NCBI RefSeq assembly: GCF_041053055.1
Contig: NZ_CP163443.1
Location: 496,001 to 560,000, forward strand
Length of the DNA stretch: 64,000 nucleotides
From: Streptomyces sp. R41
GTDB lineage: Bacteria > Actinomycetota > Actinomycetes > Streptomycetales > Streptomycetaceae
Direction of reading: 5' to 3'
Part shown: in pieces, positions 27,323 to 34,848 of the stretch
How the letters are laid out: each line of letters starts with the position of its first letter
Position numbering within the stretch: position 1 is the stretch's first letter
Position numbers and translations under genes: made by a program
Notes under the pieces: generated by a model
The model's input: the letters and a program-made list of their open reading frames with translations, nothing else
What the model was told of the DNA's origin: nothing
Databases searched by the model: none

Positions 27323-27541
27323 TCAGGCGTCGACGACCGGAGCGGCCCCCGACGCGGCGTCGGTGAAGCGTGGCAGGGCGGCGGCACCGACCGCGAGCAG
27401 AGCGACGATGCCCATCTGCACGTACTCGACGTCGGTGAAGGCATGAGCGACGTCGTGCGGTGCCAGGGCCAGGTAGAACGTGCCGAGGGTGGCAACGCCA
27501 AGGGCCAGACCGCTTTGCTGCAGGGTGATCAGCACACCCGT
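27323..27541 (-). pseudogene. C-terminal remnant of an MFS transporter
   Basis: Reading leftwards, about 73 residues match the last part of a DHA2-type drug:proton antiporter. They run from the conserved GVLITLQQSGLALGVATLG helix, through a further helix (MGIVALLAVGAAALPRF), to a normal stop at 27323. The remaining 11-12 helices are absent. Upstream sequence becomes unrelated at about 27540, exactly where a rightward frame begins to resemble another gene. This indicates a deletion or recombination joint. It is not expected to transport anything. Confidence 0.7.
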
Positions 27542-27653
27542 CACCCTCCTCACCTCCGACCCGGAGGACGCGCTGCGCGACGGGCGCGTCACCGTCATAC
27601 GCTCACCCATCCGGACCGTCCCACGCGCAGGGCAGTTCGACCAGCGACGTTGA
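27540..27653 (+). pseudogene. Possible PIN-domain C-terminal remnant
   Basis: From the joint at about 27540 to a TGA at 27651, the rightward frame reads VTLLTSDPEDALRDGRV and then a basic tail. LLTSDPED followed by a short beta strand is typical of the last part of PIN-type toxins in Streptomyces, where (T/S)-x-D-P-x-D holds a late acidic residue. No start or N-terminal part exists. The assignment rests on a short match and is tentative. Confidence 0.35.
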
Positions 27654-27662
27654 ACGGCAGGC

Positions 27663-28574
27663 TCAAACCTGGCCGCTGCGCGCCGACAGCCCGCGACGCA
27701 GGCACTCGGTGAGGCGGGCTGCGATGCTGCCGTCGGGATCGAGGCGGGGGTTGAAAATCGTCACGTCGAGGCCGAGGGCTCGCTCGTCAGCCACCGCCGT
27801 GCGCAGCACACACTCCAGCTCCGACCAGGTCAGCCCACCCGGCAGCCGGTAGTCGACGGCCGGCATGACCGCGTCGTCCAGAACGTCGACATCAAGGTGG
27901 ACCCAGTATCCGGCGCTCTCACCGGCGCCGAGCCATTCGACGGCGCGGCGCGCTGCCGCGGCGGCGCCCAGAGCCCGTACGCCGTCGAGGTCGATCGCAT
28001 GCAACTGAGGCGGCAGCGGCTGCATCCCGGCCTGCGCGGACTCGGCGGAGTCACGGAAGCCGAAGGCGACGACGTCCTCGTCACGCAGCAGCGGGCCGCG
28101 GCCTTCGAGGTCGGTGAGCTGCCGAGGGCCGCGGCCCGTCGCCAGGGCGAGTTCCATCGAGGCAACCTCGCCGTTCGGCTCCGCCGACGGCTGGTAGAAG
28201 TCGGTGTGGCCGTCGAGGAACAGCAGGCCGTAGTGTCCGCGGCGGCGCAGGGCGAGGAGGTTGCCGAGCAGGATGCTGCAGTCACCGCCGAGGACGACAG
28301 GGAACAGGCCACGGTCCAGGACGTCGCCGACAGCATCGGCCAGCCTGACGGAGTACTGCGCGATGCCGCCCGGGTTGAGGAGTCCTGTCTCCTCGTCGCG
28401 CCCGGGTTCGTACGCCGGATCTTCGAGCCGGTCCGACCTCGCCACCCCCAGGTGGTCCAGCAGCCCGGCCCGGAGCAGCGCCGACGGTAGCTCCTCGACG
28501 CCGGAGGGCCGCAGCCCGAGCACCGACGGCGCCTCGATGATCGCCAGGTCCCGCACGCCCGCCGCCTCCCTCAT
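27663..28574 (-). CDS. Arginase/agmatinase-family protein
   Basis: A 303-residue ureohydrolase-fold enzyme. The binuclear Mn2+ ligands are in the usual places: GGDCSILLG (family GGDHS, here with Cys in place of His), LFLDGHTDFY (DxHxD), and HLDVDVLDD (DxD). The Cys for His at the first metal ligand may alter activity. Members hydrolyse arginine, agmatine, formiminoglutamate or related guanidines. ATG 28574 is used here; TTG 28580 is two codons upstream and slightly better placed for GGAGA. It stands beside the remnant region. Confidence 0.88.
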   Translation of the reverse strand: MREAAGVRDLAIIEAPSVLGLRPSGVEELPSALLRAGLLDHLGVARSDRLEDPAYEPGRDEETGLLNPGGIAQYSVRLADAVGDVLDRGLFPVVLGGDCSILLGNLLALRRRGHYGLLFLDGHTDFYQPSAEPNGEVASMELALATGRGPRQLTDLEGRGPLLRDEDVVAFGFRDSAESAQAGMQPLPPQLHAIDLDGVRALGAAAAARRAVEWLGAGESAGYWVHLDVDVLDDAVMPAVDYRLPGGLTWSELECVLRTAVADERALGLDVTIFNPRLDPDGSIAARLTECLRRGLSARSGQV

Positions 28575-28580
28575 CGACAA

Positions 28581-28979
28581 GACGGTCGATTCTCCGCCAG
28601 ACGGCTCCGCCGGCCGGGACGCCGACCCAGCACGCCCTGTGGCAGAGGGGCGCCCTCACCAGGATCCGCCGCAATCCGGAGTACCGCACAGTGGACATCG
28701 CGCCCGCCCCACTTCCCGCGCGCGCCGGCACCGCATCACGAAGGCGATGCGGAGCCGTTGCGCTCCAAGGGGCCCCGGTCTCGGCGGAACCTTCAGCGGT
28801 AGTGGTCGGCCCCGGCAGGGCGCCGGCTCCCACGCGGCGCCGCACTCGTACAGGCCACGGTCCAGGCCGGGTCAGCGGCGCGAACCAGACAACTACACGC
28901 CGCGTCGCCCATATGGCCTCTCCCCCTGGGGAGTCATGAGCAGGCCTCGCCGCTGCCGCCACCAGTGCCGGTGCGGGCG
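28581..28979. other. Intergenic interval, no convincing gene
   Basis: About 400 bases between the arginase start and the chitinase stop. A rightward frame (about 28691-28939, preceded in the same frame by LTRIRRNPEYRTVDIAPAP) has some coding-like composition, but it has no ribosome-binding site and no recognised domain. I regard it as a possible remnant or non-coding. Confidence 0.4.
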
Positions 28980-29867
28980 TCAGCAGTACAGGTTGCCGCC
29001 CGCCGTCGTACCGAGGATCTGCACGAACCTCTGGTAGGCGTCCACCCGGCTCTGCACCTGCGCCGGGTTCTTGCCGTCGCACTCCAGGGAGCCGTTGATG
29101 CTGCGGATCGTCTGGCCGAATCCGGCGCTGTTGACCATCGCGTTGTGGCCGGTCATCGTGCCGGGTCCGGTCTGCGTGTTCCAGTACCAAAGGCCGGTCT
29201 TCCAGGCCACGGAGGCGTCGTTCTGCACCAGGTAGGGGTTGTTGAGGAGGTCGATGCCGAGCGCGTCGCCCGCGGCCTTGTAGTTGAAGTTCCAGCTGAG
29301 CTGGATCGGGCCGCGGCCGTAGTACGCGGACTGGCCTGCCGGGCAGCCGTACGGCTGGCTCCAGTCGCAGTAGTGCGGGTAGTTGGCGGTGTTCTGCTCC
29401 ACCACGTACACCAGGCCGCCGGTCTCGTGACTGACGTTGGCGAGGAAGGCCGCGGCCTCCTGCTTCTTGACCGTGTCGCTGCCCGTGTTGGCGAAGGCCG
29501 GATAGGCGCTCATCGCCGCCCGCAGCCCGCTGTAGGTGTAGAACGAATTCCTGTTCGGGAACATCTGGTTGAACTGCGCCTCGCTCACGACGAAGCCGTC
29601 GGAGGGGGTCGTGGAGCCGTCGCAGGCGTACGGCTCCCAGTACCAAGTGCTGATGGTGGGGTCGTAACCGGGGTTGTCGTGTTCGGCGATGTAGGCCTTG
29701 CCGTCGGTGTACCGGACGACGTTGCCGGTGACGTAGGACCTGCCGGCCACCCAGCTCGGGTAGCTCGAACAGGCCGCGGCGGAAGCGCTCGTGGCCGGCA
29801 ACAGCGCCGGTACGGCGGTTCCGACGACGATCGCGGCCATGACTGCGGAGATGCGGCGCCTCGACAC
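28980..29867 (-). CDS. Secreted GH19 chitinase with N-terminal chitin-binding module
   Basis: A 295-residue exported endochitinase. GTG 29867 follows AAGGAG. A signal peptide (basic SRRRI, then hydrophobic MAAIVVGTAVPALLPA, cleavage near ASAAAC) precedes a CBM5/12 module with WVAGRSYVTGNVVRY, YIAEHDNPG and STWYWEPYAC. The GH19 domain has NVSHETGG with the catalytic acid Glu, a second Glu in YVVEQNTANY, and YYGRGPIQLSWNFNY, the family signature. It hydrolyses chitin with inversion. Two DasR-like sites lie 140-173 bp upstream, so N-acetylglucosamine-responsive control is likely. It stands alone. Confidence 0.95.
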   Translation of the reverse strand: MSRRRISAVMAAIVVGTAVPALLPATSASAAACSSYPSWVAGRSYVTGNVVRYTDGKAYIAEHDNPGYDPTISTWYWEPYACDGSTTPSDGFVVSEAQFNQMFPNRNSFYTYSGLRAAMSAYPAFANTGSDTVKKQEAAAFLANVSHETGGLVYVVEQNTANYPHYCDWSQPYGCPAGQSAYYGRGPIQLSWNFNYKAAGDALGIDLLNNPYLVQNDASVAWKTGLWYWNTQTGPGTMTGHNAMVNSAGFGQTIRSINGSLECDGKNPAQVQSRVDAYQRFVQILGTTAGGNLYC

Positions 29868-30006
29868 AGGATCAACTCCTTCGCGCAGCACGGCCGCTCC
29901 CGGTACAAGGGCAGAGCGAAGCAGAGCCTTGTGCGCACGGGCCGGCGAGACCGGCCACGGCGTCGGGGGCGGCCGCGGTGGGGGGTGTGGAGGCACACTC
30001 AACCGC

Positions 30007-30039
30007 TTTGGTATGTACCAGTCAAGGGTGTAGACCAGT
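30007..30039. promoter_or_regulatory. Two DasR-responsive element-like sites
   Basis: In chitinase orientation, ACTGGTCTACACCCTT (30039-30024) and ACTGGTACATACCAAA (30022-30007) follow one another with one base between. By eye they match the DasR consensus ACTGGTCTAGACCAGT at 13 and 11 of 16 positions. Tandem copies of this motif are the classic direct repeats of Streptomyces chitinase promoters. A TTGACT that could be a -35 lies within the second copy. DasR binding is inferred from known biology. Confidence 0.72.
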
Positions 30040-30163
30040 CAGATCTGACAACGTTGGCAGACAAGTGCGGGACACCCCGCGGCGATTGGCCGGTACCTAC
30101 ACCAATGGCCCGGACCCGTCCGAAGACCGGCCCGGGCCACCGCCCGTCTCAGCTCGACCCGGA

Positions 30164-31486
30164 TCAGCCGAGCGGCTTCGCCAGCACCGCCTTGCGGTGG
30201 CTGAACGTCTCGATGGAGTAGCGGCCGTGGTAGCTGCCCATGCCGCTCTCGCCGACCCCGCCGAACGGCAGGTCGGAGACGGTCAGATGGGCGAGCGGCA
30301 GCCCGAAGCCGAGGCCTCCGGACGAGGTCTCGGCGGCGATGCGCTCCCGGGTGGTGTCCGATTCGGTGAAGACGTACAGGGCCAGCGGCTTGTCGCGGTC
30401 GTTGATGAAGCCGATGGCCTCGTCGAGGTCCGCCACGGTGACGATCGGGAGGATCGGGCCGAAGATCTCCTCCTGCATGACGGGCGACGTGGGGTCGACG
30501 TCCGCGAGGACGGTCGGCGCGATGTATTTGGTGGCTCGGTGGCTGCCGCCGCCGGTGACGGTGCGGCCGGAGCCGAGGAGGGAGCTGAGCCGGTCGAAAT
30601 GCCGCTCGTTGACGATCCGCCCGAACTCGGTGGACTGCTGCGGCTCGGCCCCGAAGAGCGCCTCGACGGCTTGGGCGAGCTCGGACTCAAGGGCACGGGC
30701 GGTCTCGGGGTCGGTGAGGACGTAGTCGGGCGCGACGCAGGTCTGCCCGGCGTTGAGGAACTTGCCGCGGGCGAGGCGGTCCGCGACGACGGCCAGGTCG
30801 GCGTCGCGGTCGACGAACGCCGGGGACTTGCCGCCCAGTTCGAGGGCGACGGGGGTGAGGTGCTCGGCGGCGGCGCGCATCACGATGCGGCCGACGGTGC
30901 CGTTGCCGGTGTAGAAGATGTGGTCGAAGCGCTCGGCCAGCAGGGCCGTGGTCTCCGGGATGCCACCCTCGAGGACCGCGACCGCGTCGGTGTCGAGGTA
31001 CTGCGGCAGCAGTCGGGCCACGACGGCGGAGGTGGCGGGGGCCAGGTCGCTGGGCTTGGCGACCACCGCGTTGCCCGCGGCCAGCGCGCCGAGCATCGGG
31101 GTGAGCAGGAGCTGCAGCGGATAGTTCCAGGGGGCGATGACCAGGACGACGCCCAGAGGGTCGTACCGCGTCCAGGCCGTCGCGTCGTCGCCGAGGTGCG
31201 CCGGGACCGGGGCGGACTCGGGGCGCAGCCAGCCGTCGAGGTGCTCCAGGGTGTGGTCGATCTCGCGCACGGTGAAGTCGATCTCGGTGCGGAAGGCCTC
31301 GGTGGAGCTCTTGCCGAGGTCCGCGTGGAGGGCTGCGGCGAGGTCCTCGCCGTGGGAGGTGAGCATCTCGCGCAGGCGGCGCAGCTGGTTCGTACGCCAC
31401 CCGACGGGCTTGGTGCGGCCGGAGCGGAAGGTGGCGCGCAGCCGGGAGACGACGTCGGCGGGCTGCTCGGGGGCGGAGTGGTTCAC
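30164..31486 (-). CDS. Aldehyde dehydrogenase (class-3-like)
   Basis: A 440-residue NAD(P)-dependent aldehyde dehydrogenase, short like ALDH3/coniferyl aldehyde dehydrogenases. Motifs include VVLVIAPWNYPLQLLLTPM, FYTGNGTVGR for cofactor binding, LELGGKSPAF with the catalytic Glu, and FLNAGQTCVAPDY with the nucleophile Cys. LPFGGVGESGMGSYHG is near the end. GTG 31486 is preceded by GAGG. A MarR gene lies directly upstream on the same strand, with repeated motifs between them, so aldehyde- or aromatic-responsive control is likely. Confidence 0.93.
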   Translation of the reverse strand: MNHSAPEQPADVVSRLRATFRSGRTKPVGWRTNQLRRLREMLTSHGEDLAAALHADLGKSSTEAFRTEIDFTVREIDHTLEHLDGWLRPESAPVPAHLGDDATAWTRYDPLGVVLVIAPWNYPLQLLLTPMLGALAAGNAVVAKPSDLAPATSAVVARLLPQYLDTDAVAVLEGGIPETTALLAERFDHIFYTGNGTVGRIVMRAAAEHLTPVALELGGKSPAFVDRDADLAVVADRLARGKFLNAGQTCVAPDYVLTDPETARALESELAQAVEALFGAEPQQSTEFGRIVNERHFDRLSSLLGSGRTVTGGGSHRATKYIAPTVLADVDPTSPVMQEEIFGPILPIVTVADLDEAIGFINDRDKPLALYVFTESDTTRERIAAETSSGGLGFGLPLAHLTVSDLPFGGVGESGMGSYHGRYSIETFSHRKAVLAKPLG

Positions 31487-31547
31487 GGTGCCTCGCTGGT
31501 CGGGGCGCGGCCGGGCAGGTCGACCGCGCGAAGGTGCTCTGTGGTTG

Positions 31548-31585
31548 GTTGTACGAGCCAACCTATCTGGATGTATACGCCAACC
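31548..31585. promoter_or_regulatory. Repeated operator candidates before the ALDH gene
   Basis: GTTGTACGAGCCAACC (31548-31563) and GATGTATACGCCAACC (31570-31585) share 12 of 16 bases and are 22 bp apart, two helical turns. The first also lies in a TTGG...CCAA dyad (31545-31561). They sit in the interval between the MarR stop and the ALDH start, so MarR control of ALDH is the simplest reading. Confidence 0.5.
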
Positions 31586-31642
31586 TTTCATGCGCCCAAA
31601 TAAATTCCGAACGCGAGAACTACTTTGCGTGAGCGACTCGTT

Positions 31643-32089
31643 TCAGACAGCGGACTCGGCGCTCGTCGCGTCGAGGGTGTCCACCAGGCGTTCCAGGAGG
31701 GCCCGCAGCAGCTCGTCGTCGCCGTCGCTCAGCACCGGCCACTGCGCGCGGACCTCGCGGTCAAGGCGTCGCCAGTACGTCTCGCCGCGCGGAGTCAGAT
31801 ACGCGAGGATGCGACGCCGGTCGAGCGGGTCGACGCGGCGGTGCACGAGGTTCTGGTCGACGAGGTGGTCGACGAGCTTCGTCAGCGTCGCGGGCGGCAG
31901 GAAGGCGGCCTCGGCGACCGCCGTCATGTGATGTCCCTGGCCGTCGGAGAGCAGCGCGAGCACCCGCCAGGCATCGAGCGAGCAGTCGTCCTCGTCGAGC
32001 ACGGTCTGCAGCCGCCGCGCGGCCAGCCGCTCGGCCCGCGTCAAGAGATGCATCAGATCCTGGGGCTGACGCGGAGATGGGGTGGGCAT
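31643..32089 (-). CDS. MarR-family regulator
   Basis: A 148-residue winged-helix regulator. The first helix carries LMHLLTRAERLAARRLQ. The HTH is HMTAVAEAAFLPPATLTKLVDHLV, followed by the wing RRRVDPLDRRRILAYLTPRG with the canonical D-x-R-R. Such proteins usually repress nearby genes until a phenolic or electrophilic ligand binds. It is followed on the same strand by the aldehyde dehydrogenase and is divergent from an AmiC-like gene 78 bp away. That short interval contains ATGTACAT, a possible operator. Confidence 0.92.
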   Translation of the reverse strand: MPTPSPRQPQDLMHLLTRAERLAARRLQTVLDEDDCSLDAWRVLALLSDGQGHHMTAVAEAAFLPPATLTKLVDHLVDQNLVHRRVDPLDRRRILAYLTPRGETYWRRLDREVRAQWPVLSDGDDELLRALLERLVDTLDATSAESAV

Positions 32090-32167
32090 CCTGCTCCTCG
32101 ATCCAGGGGGATGTACATGCTATGAGACAGATTGGAGTTCACCCGGCGGACCCGAAATCATGACGTC

Positions 32168-33280
32168 ATGTTCCGGCACGATCCGCCTCCGCCCGACTGG
32201 CTCACGGCAGACGACTCCGTGCTCCGCGTGGCGTTCGTCTTCCCCATGCAGGGGTCGGCGGGGATCTTCGGGCCCACCTGCGAGCTGTGTGCGCAGCTGG
32301 CCGCGGAGGAGGTCAACCGCGCGGGCGGAGTACTCGGCAAGGAGCTGCGGCTGCTGCCCGTCGACGGTGGCACCGCGCCGCGCGAAGTCGCCGACCATGT
32401 CGAGGCGTTGGTGGATCTCGGAGTCGTGCAGGGCGTCACGGGCTGGCACATCTCCTCGGTGCGGCAGGCGCTGGCGCCGAGAATCGCGCATCGGGTGCCG
32501 TACGTCTACACCGCCCTGTACGAGGGCGGGGAGCACACCGCGGGCGTGTTCCTCACCAGCGAGACGCCGCGCGATCAACTGCGGCCCGCGATGGGCCTGC
32601 TGGCCCACGAGCGCGGGGTGCGCCGCTGGTTCGTCGTGGGCAACGACTATGTGTGGCCGCGCCGCACGGCCCGGGCCGCGCACGCCTACGCGCGCGACTC
32701 GGGCGGGAGCGTGCAGGGGGAGGTCTATCTGCCGCTGGGCACGCACGACTTCGACGCGGTACTGCGCCGGATCGAGCGGTCGGACGCGGACGCCGTGATC
32801 ATGCTGCTCGTCGGCAGTGACGCGGTGCGCTTCAACCGGGCGTTCGCCGCGGCCGGGCTCGACGCCCGCTGTCTCAGGCTGAGCACCCTGATGGACGAGA
32901 ACATGCTGATGGCCAGCGGGCCGACGGCCACCGTGGACCTTTACAGCACCGCCGGGTTCTTCGCCTCGCTCGCGAACCAGGACACCCTCGACTTCCACGG
33001 CCAGTACGCCGGCCGGTACGGCGTCGAGGCGCCGGCCCTGGGCAGTCTCGGCGAATCCTGCTACGAGGGCGTGCTGTTGCTGGCCGCGCTCATCGGCCGC
33101 GCGAGGACCCTCGATGTGTCGGCGATCGGGGCGGCGGCCGAGACGGTGTCGTACGAGGGCCCGCGCGGACTGCTGCACCTGCGCGGCGGACACGTACGCC
33201 AACGGATCTATCTGGCGCGGGCGGACGGCGTCGACTTCGACGTCGTCGCCGAGCTCGATCTTCACGGATCCCGCCCTTGA
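32168..33280 (+). CDS. AmiC-like cytoplasmic amide/urea-binding protein
   Basis: A 370-residue type-I periplasmic-binding-fold protein of the UrtA/AmiC group. The first strand, VLRVAFVFPMQGSAGIFGPTC, is followed by EEVNRAGGVLGKELRLLPVDGG, as in UrtA. YVYTALYEGGE, WFVVGNDYVWPRRT and TLMDENMLMA are ligand-pocket segments. Unlike UrtA it has no signal peptide or lipobox: ATG 32168 leads directly into the fold. It therefore resembles AmiC, the cytoplasmic amide sensor of Pseudomonas. It precedes urtABCDE but is separated by a terminator. A regulatory role is inferred; no AmiR is in the window. Confidence 0.8.
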   Translation: MFRHDPPPPDWLTADDSVLRVAFVFPMQGSAGIFGPTCELCAQLAAEEVNRAGGVLGKELRLLPVDGGTAPREVADHVEALVDLGVVQGVTGWHISSVRQALAPRIAHRVPYVYTALYEGGEHTAGVFLTSETPRDQLRPAMGLLAHERGVRRWFVVGNDYVWPRRTARAAHAYARDSGGSVQGEVYLPLGTHDFDAVLRRIERSDADAVIMLLVGSDAVRFNRAFAAAGLDARCLRLSTLMDENMLMASGPTATVDLYSTAGFFASLANQDTLDFHGQYAGRYGVEAPALGSLGESCYEGVLLLAALIGRARTLDVSAIGAAAETVSYEGPRGLLHLRGGHVRQRIYLARADGVDFDVVAELDLHGSRP

Positions 33281-33324
33281 CATGACCGCGCCCCGCCAAG
33301 ATACTTCCCACAGAAAGTAATTAG

Positions 33325-33379
33325 AATGCCTCGGGCGAATTGTGAATTCGGGTGACGAATTCCGCCCCGGGCATTTTTT
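33325..33379 (+). terminator. Rho-independent terminator after the AmiC-like gene
   Basis: AATGCCTCGGGCGAATT (33325-33341) pairs with the later segment ending CCCCGGGCATT (33357-33375) with few mismatches, and is followed by TTTTTT (33374-33379). It lies 45 bp after the AmiC-like stop and well before urtA. It could be a plain terminator or, less likely, an attenuator in the urt leader. Confidence 0.75.
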
Positions 33380-33422
33380 GTTGCCCCGCGAATGCCCCAT
33401 GAAGGCTTCATGAGAGCGGGAA

Positions 33423-33460
33423 GATACCGCCGGGAAAGTATCGCGAAACACCTTGGAAAC
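33423..33460. promoter_or_regulatory. GlnR-like box with four half-sites
   Basis: GATAC (33423), GAAAG (33434), GAAAC (33445) and GAAAC (33456) each begin exactly 11 bases after the previous one. This is the spacing of actinobacterial GlnR sites (gTnAc-N6-GaAAc repeated). The array lies about 70-105 bp before urtA. Nitrogen control of a urea transporter by GlnR is known in actinobacteria. Binding here is inferred. Confidence 0.6.
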
Positions 33461-33526
33461 AGGGTGACTTGAGGCTGTGGACCGCACTTCAGGAGGTTGT
33501 CTCCTCCACAGCCCGAGGGGGTTCTT

Positions 33527-34783
33527 TTGTCCAGCGGTTCCAGTATTCTCCGACGCCGTGTGATGGCCGGTGCCGCCGCGCTCGCGGCGGTCGTCGCGCT
33601 CTCCGCGTGCGGTGCCAAGACCGACGCGGGCGGTACGTCCGACAAGGCCGCGCAGGCGGACGTGAGCGGCGACACGGTCAAGGTCGGCCTGCTCAATTCG
33701 CTCTCCGGCACGATGGCGATCAGCGAGGTGACGGTACGCGACTCGCTGAAGCTGGCGATCGAGGAGATCAACGCCTCGGGCGGAGTGCTCGGCAAGAAGA
33801 TCAAGCCGATCAGCGAGGACGGCGCCTCCGACTGGCCGACCTTCGCGGAGAAGGCGCAGAAGCTGATCAAGGAGGACCGGGTCGCGGCCACCTTCGGCTG
33901 CTGGACCTCCGCGAGCCGCAAGGCCGTCAAGCCGGTCTTCGAGAAGAACAAGTCGCTGCTCTTCTACCCCGTGCAGTACGAGGGCCTGGAGGAGTCCCCG
34001 TACATCTTCTACACGGGCGCGACCACCAACCAGCAGATCGTCCCGGCCCTCGACTACCTCAAGAGCCAGGGCAGGAAGAAGATCTACCTGGTCGGCAGCG
34101 ACTACGTCTTCCCGCGCACCGCCAACAAGGAGATCAAGGCGTACGCGAAGGCCAACGGCATGACGGTCCTCGGCGAGGACTACGCGCCGCTGGGGTCGAC
34201 GGAGTTCAGCACGATCGCCAACAAGGTGAAGGCGTCGAAGGCGGATGCGGTCTTCAACACCCTCAACGGCGACTCGAACGTGGCCTTCTTCAAGGAGTAC
34301 AAGTCCGCGGGCCTGACCGCCAAGACCATGCCGGTCGTCTCGGTGTCGATCGCCGAGGAGGAGGTCAAGTCGATCGGATCGCAGTACCTGGCGGGCCAGT
34401 TGACGGCCTGGAACTACTACCAGACCACCCCGGGCGCGGCGAACACCAAGTTCGTGAAGGCGTACAAGGCCAAGTACGGCCAGGACAAGCCGACCAGTGA
34501 CCCGATGGAGGCCGCGTACACCTCGGTCTACCTGTGGAAGGCGATGGTCGAGAAGGCGAAGTCCTTCGACCCGGAGAAGGTGAAGGCGGCCTCCGACGGC
34601 ATCACCTTCGACGCCCCAGAAGGCAAGGTCACCGTCGACGGCGCCAGCCAGCACATCTACAAGACGGCCCGCATCGGCAAGATCGGCTCCGACGGTCTGA
34701 TCAAGCAGGTCTGGGACTCCGGCAAGCCGATCAAGCCGGACCCCTACCTGAAGGGTTACGACTGGGCCTCCGGCCTCTCCTGA
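33527..34783 (+). CDS. urtA: Urea ABC transporter substrate-binding lipoprotein
   Basis: A 418-residue exported binding protein. TTG 33527 is chosen because GAGGGG precedes it by six bases; a TTG at 33497 abuts its own AGGAGG too closely. The N-terminus has RRR and a lipobox ending LSAC. The mature part has [49 protein letters not shown] and [12 protein letters not shown], all strongly conserved in UrtA (family length about 410-440). It captures urea or short amides outside the cell for UrtBCDE. It heads the operon behind a GlnR-like array. Confidence 0.93.
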   Translation: MSSGSSILRRRVMAGAAALAAVVALSACGAKTDAGGTSDKAAQADVSGDTVKVGLLNSLSGTMAISEVTVRDSLKLAIEEINASGGVLGKKIKPISEDGASDWPTFAEKAQKLIKEDRVAATFGCWTSASRKAVKPVFEKNKSLLFYPVQYEGLEESPYIFYTGATTNQQIVPALDYLKSQGRKKIYLVGSDYVFPRTANKEIKAYAKANGMTVLGEDYAPLGSTEFSTIANKVKASKADAVFNTLNGDSNVAFFKEYKSAGLTAKTMPVVSVSIAEEEVKSIGSQYLAGQLTAWNYYQTTPGAANTKFVKAYKAKYGQDKPTSDPMEAAYTSVYLWKAMVEKAKSFDPEKVKAASDGITFDAPEGKVTVDGASQHIYKTARIGKIGSDGLIKQVWDSGKPIKPDPYLKGYDWASGLS

Positions 34784-34848
34784 TCACTCGTCACGCGGGG
34801 GCCTCGCACACCGGGGTCCCCGCGTCCCGCCTCCCCCGGAGCCGCCGC

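Noticed and set aside
28691..28939. Small protein of 82 residues between arginase and chitinase
   Set aside because: No ribosome-binding site, no recognised domain, and composition like background; kept only as a possible remnant.
28282..29646. Leftward frame of 454 codons across the arginase and chitinase genes
   Set aside because: It runs in a different frame through both recognised genes and the gap between them; no domain is visible.
33300..33317. Additional GlnR half-sites (GATAC, then GAAAG)
   Set aside because: The spacing is 13 rather than 11 bases and the pair sits before the terminator, so it does not fit the site architecture.
32120..34654. Long leftward open frame of 844 codons opposite the AmiC-like gene and urtA
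   Set aside because: It is antisense to two clear binding-protein genes, spans the terminator, and has the Arg/Gly/Val-rich composition of a high-GC shadow frame.
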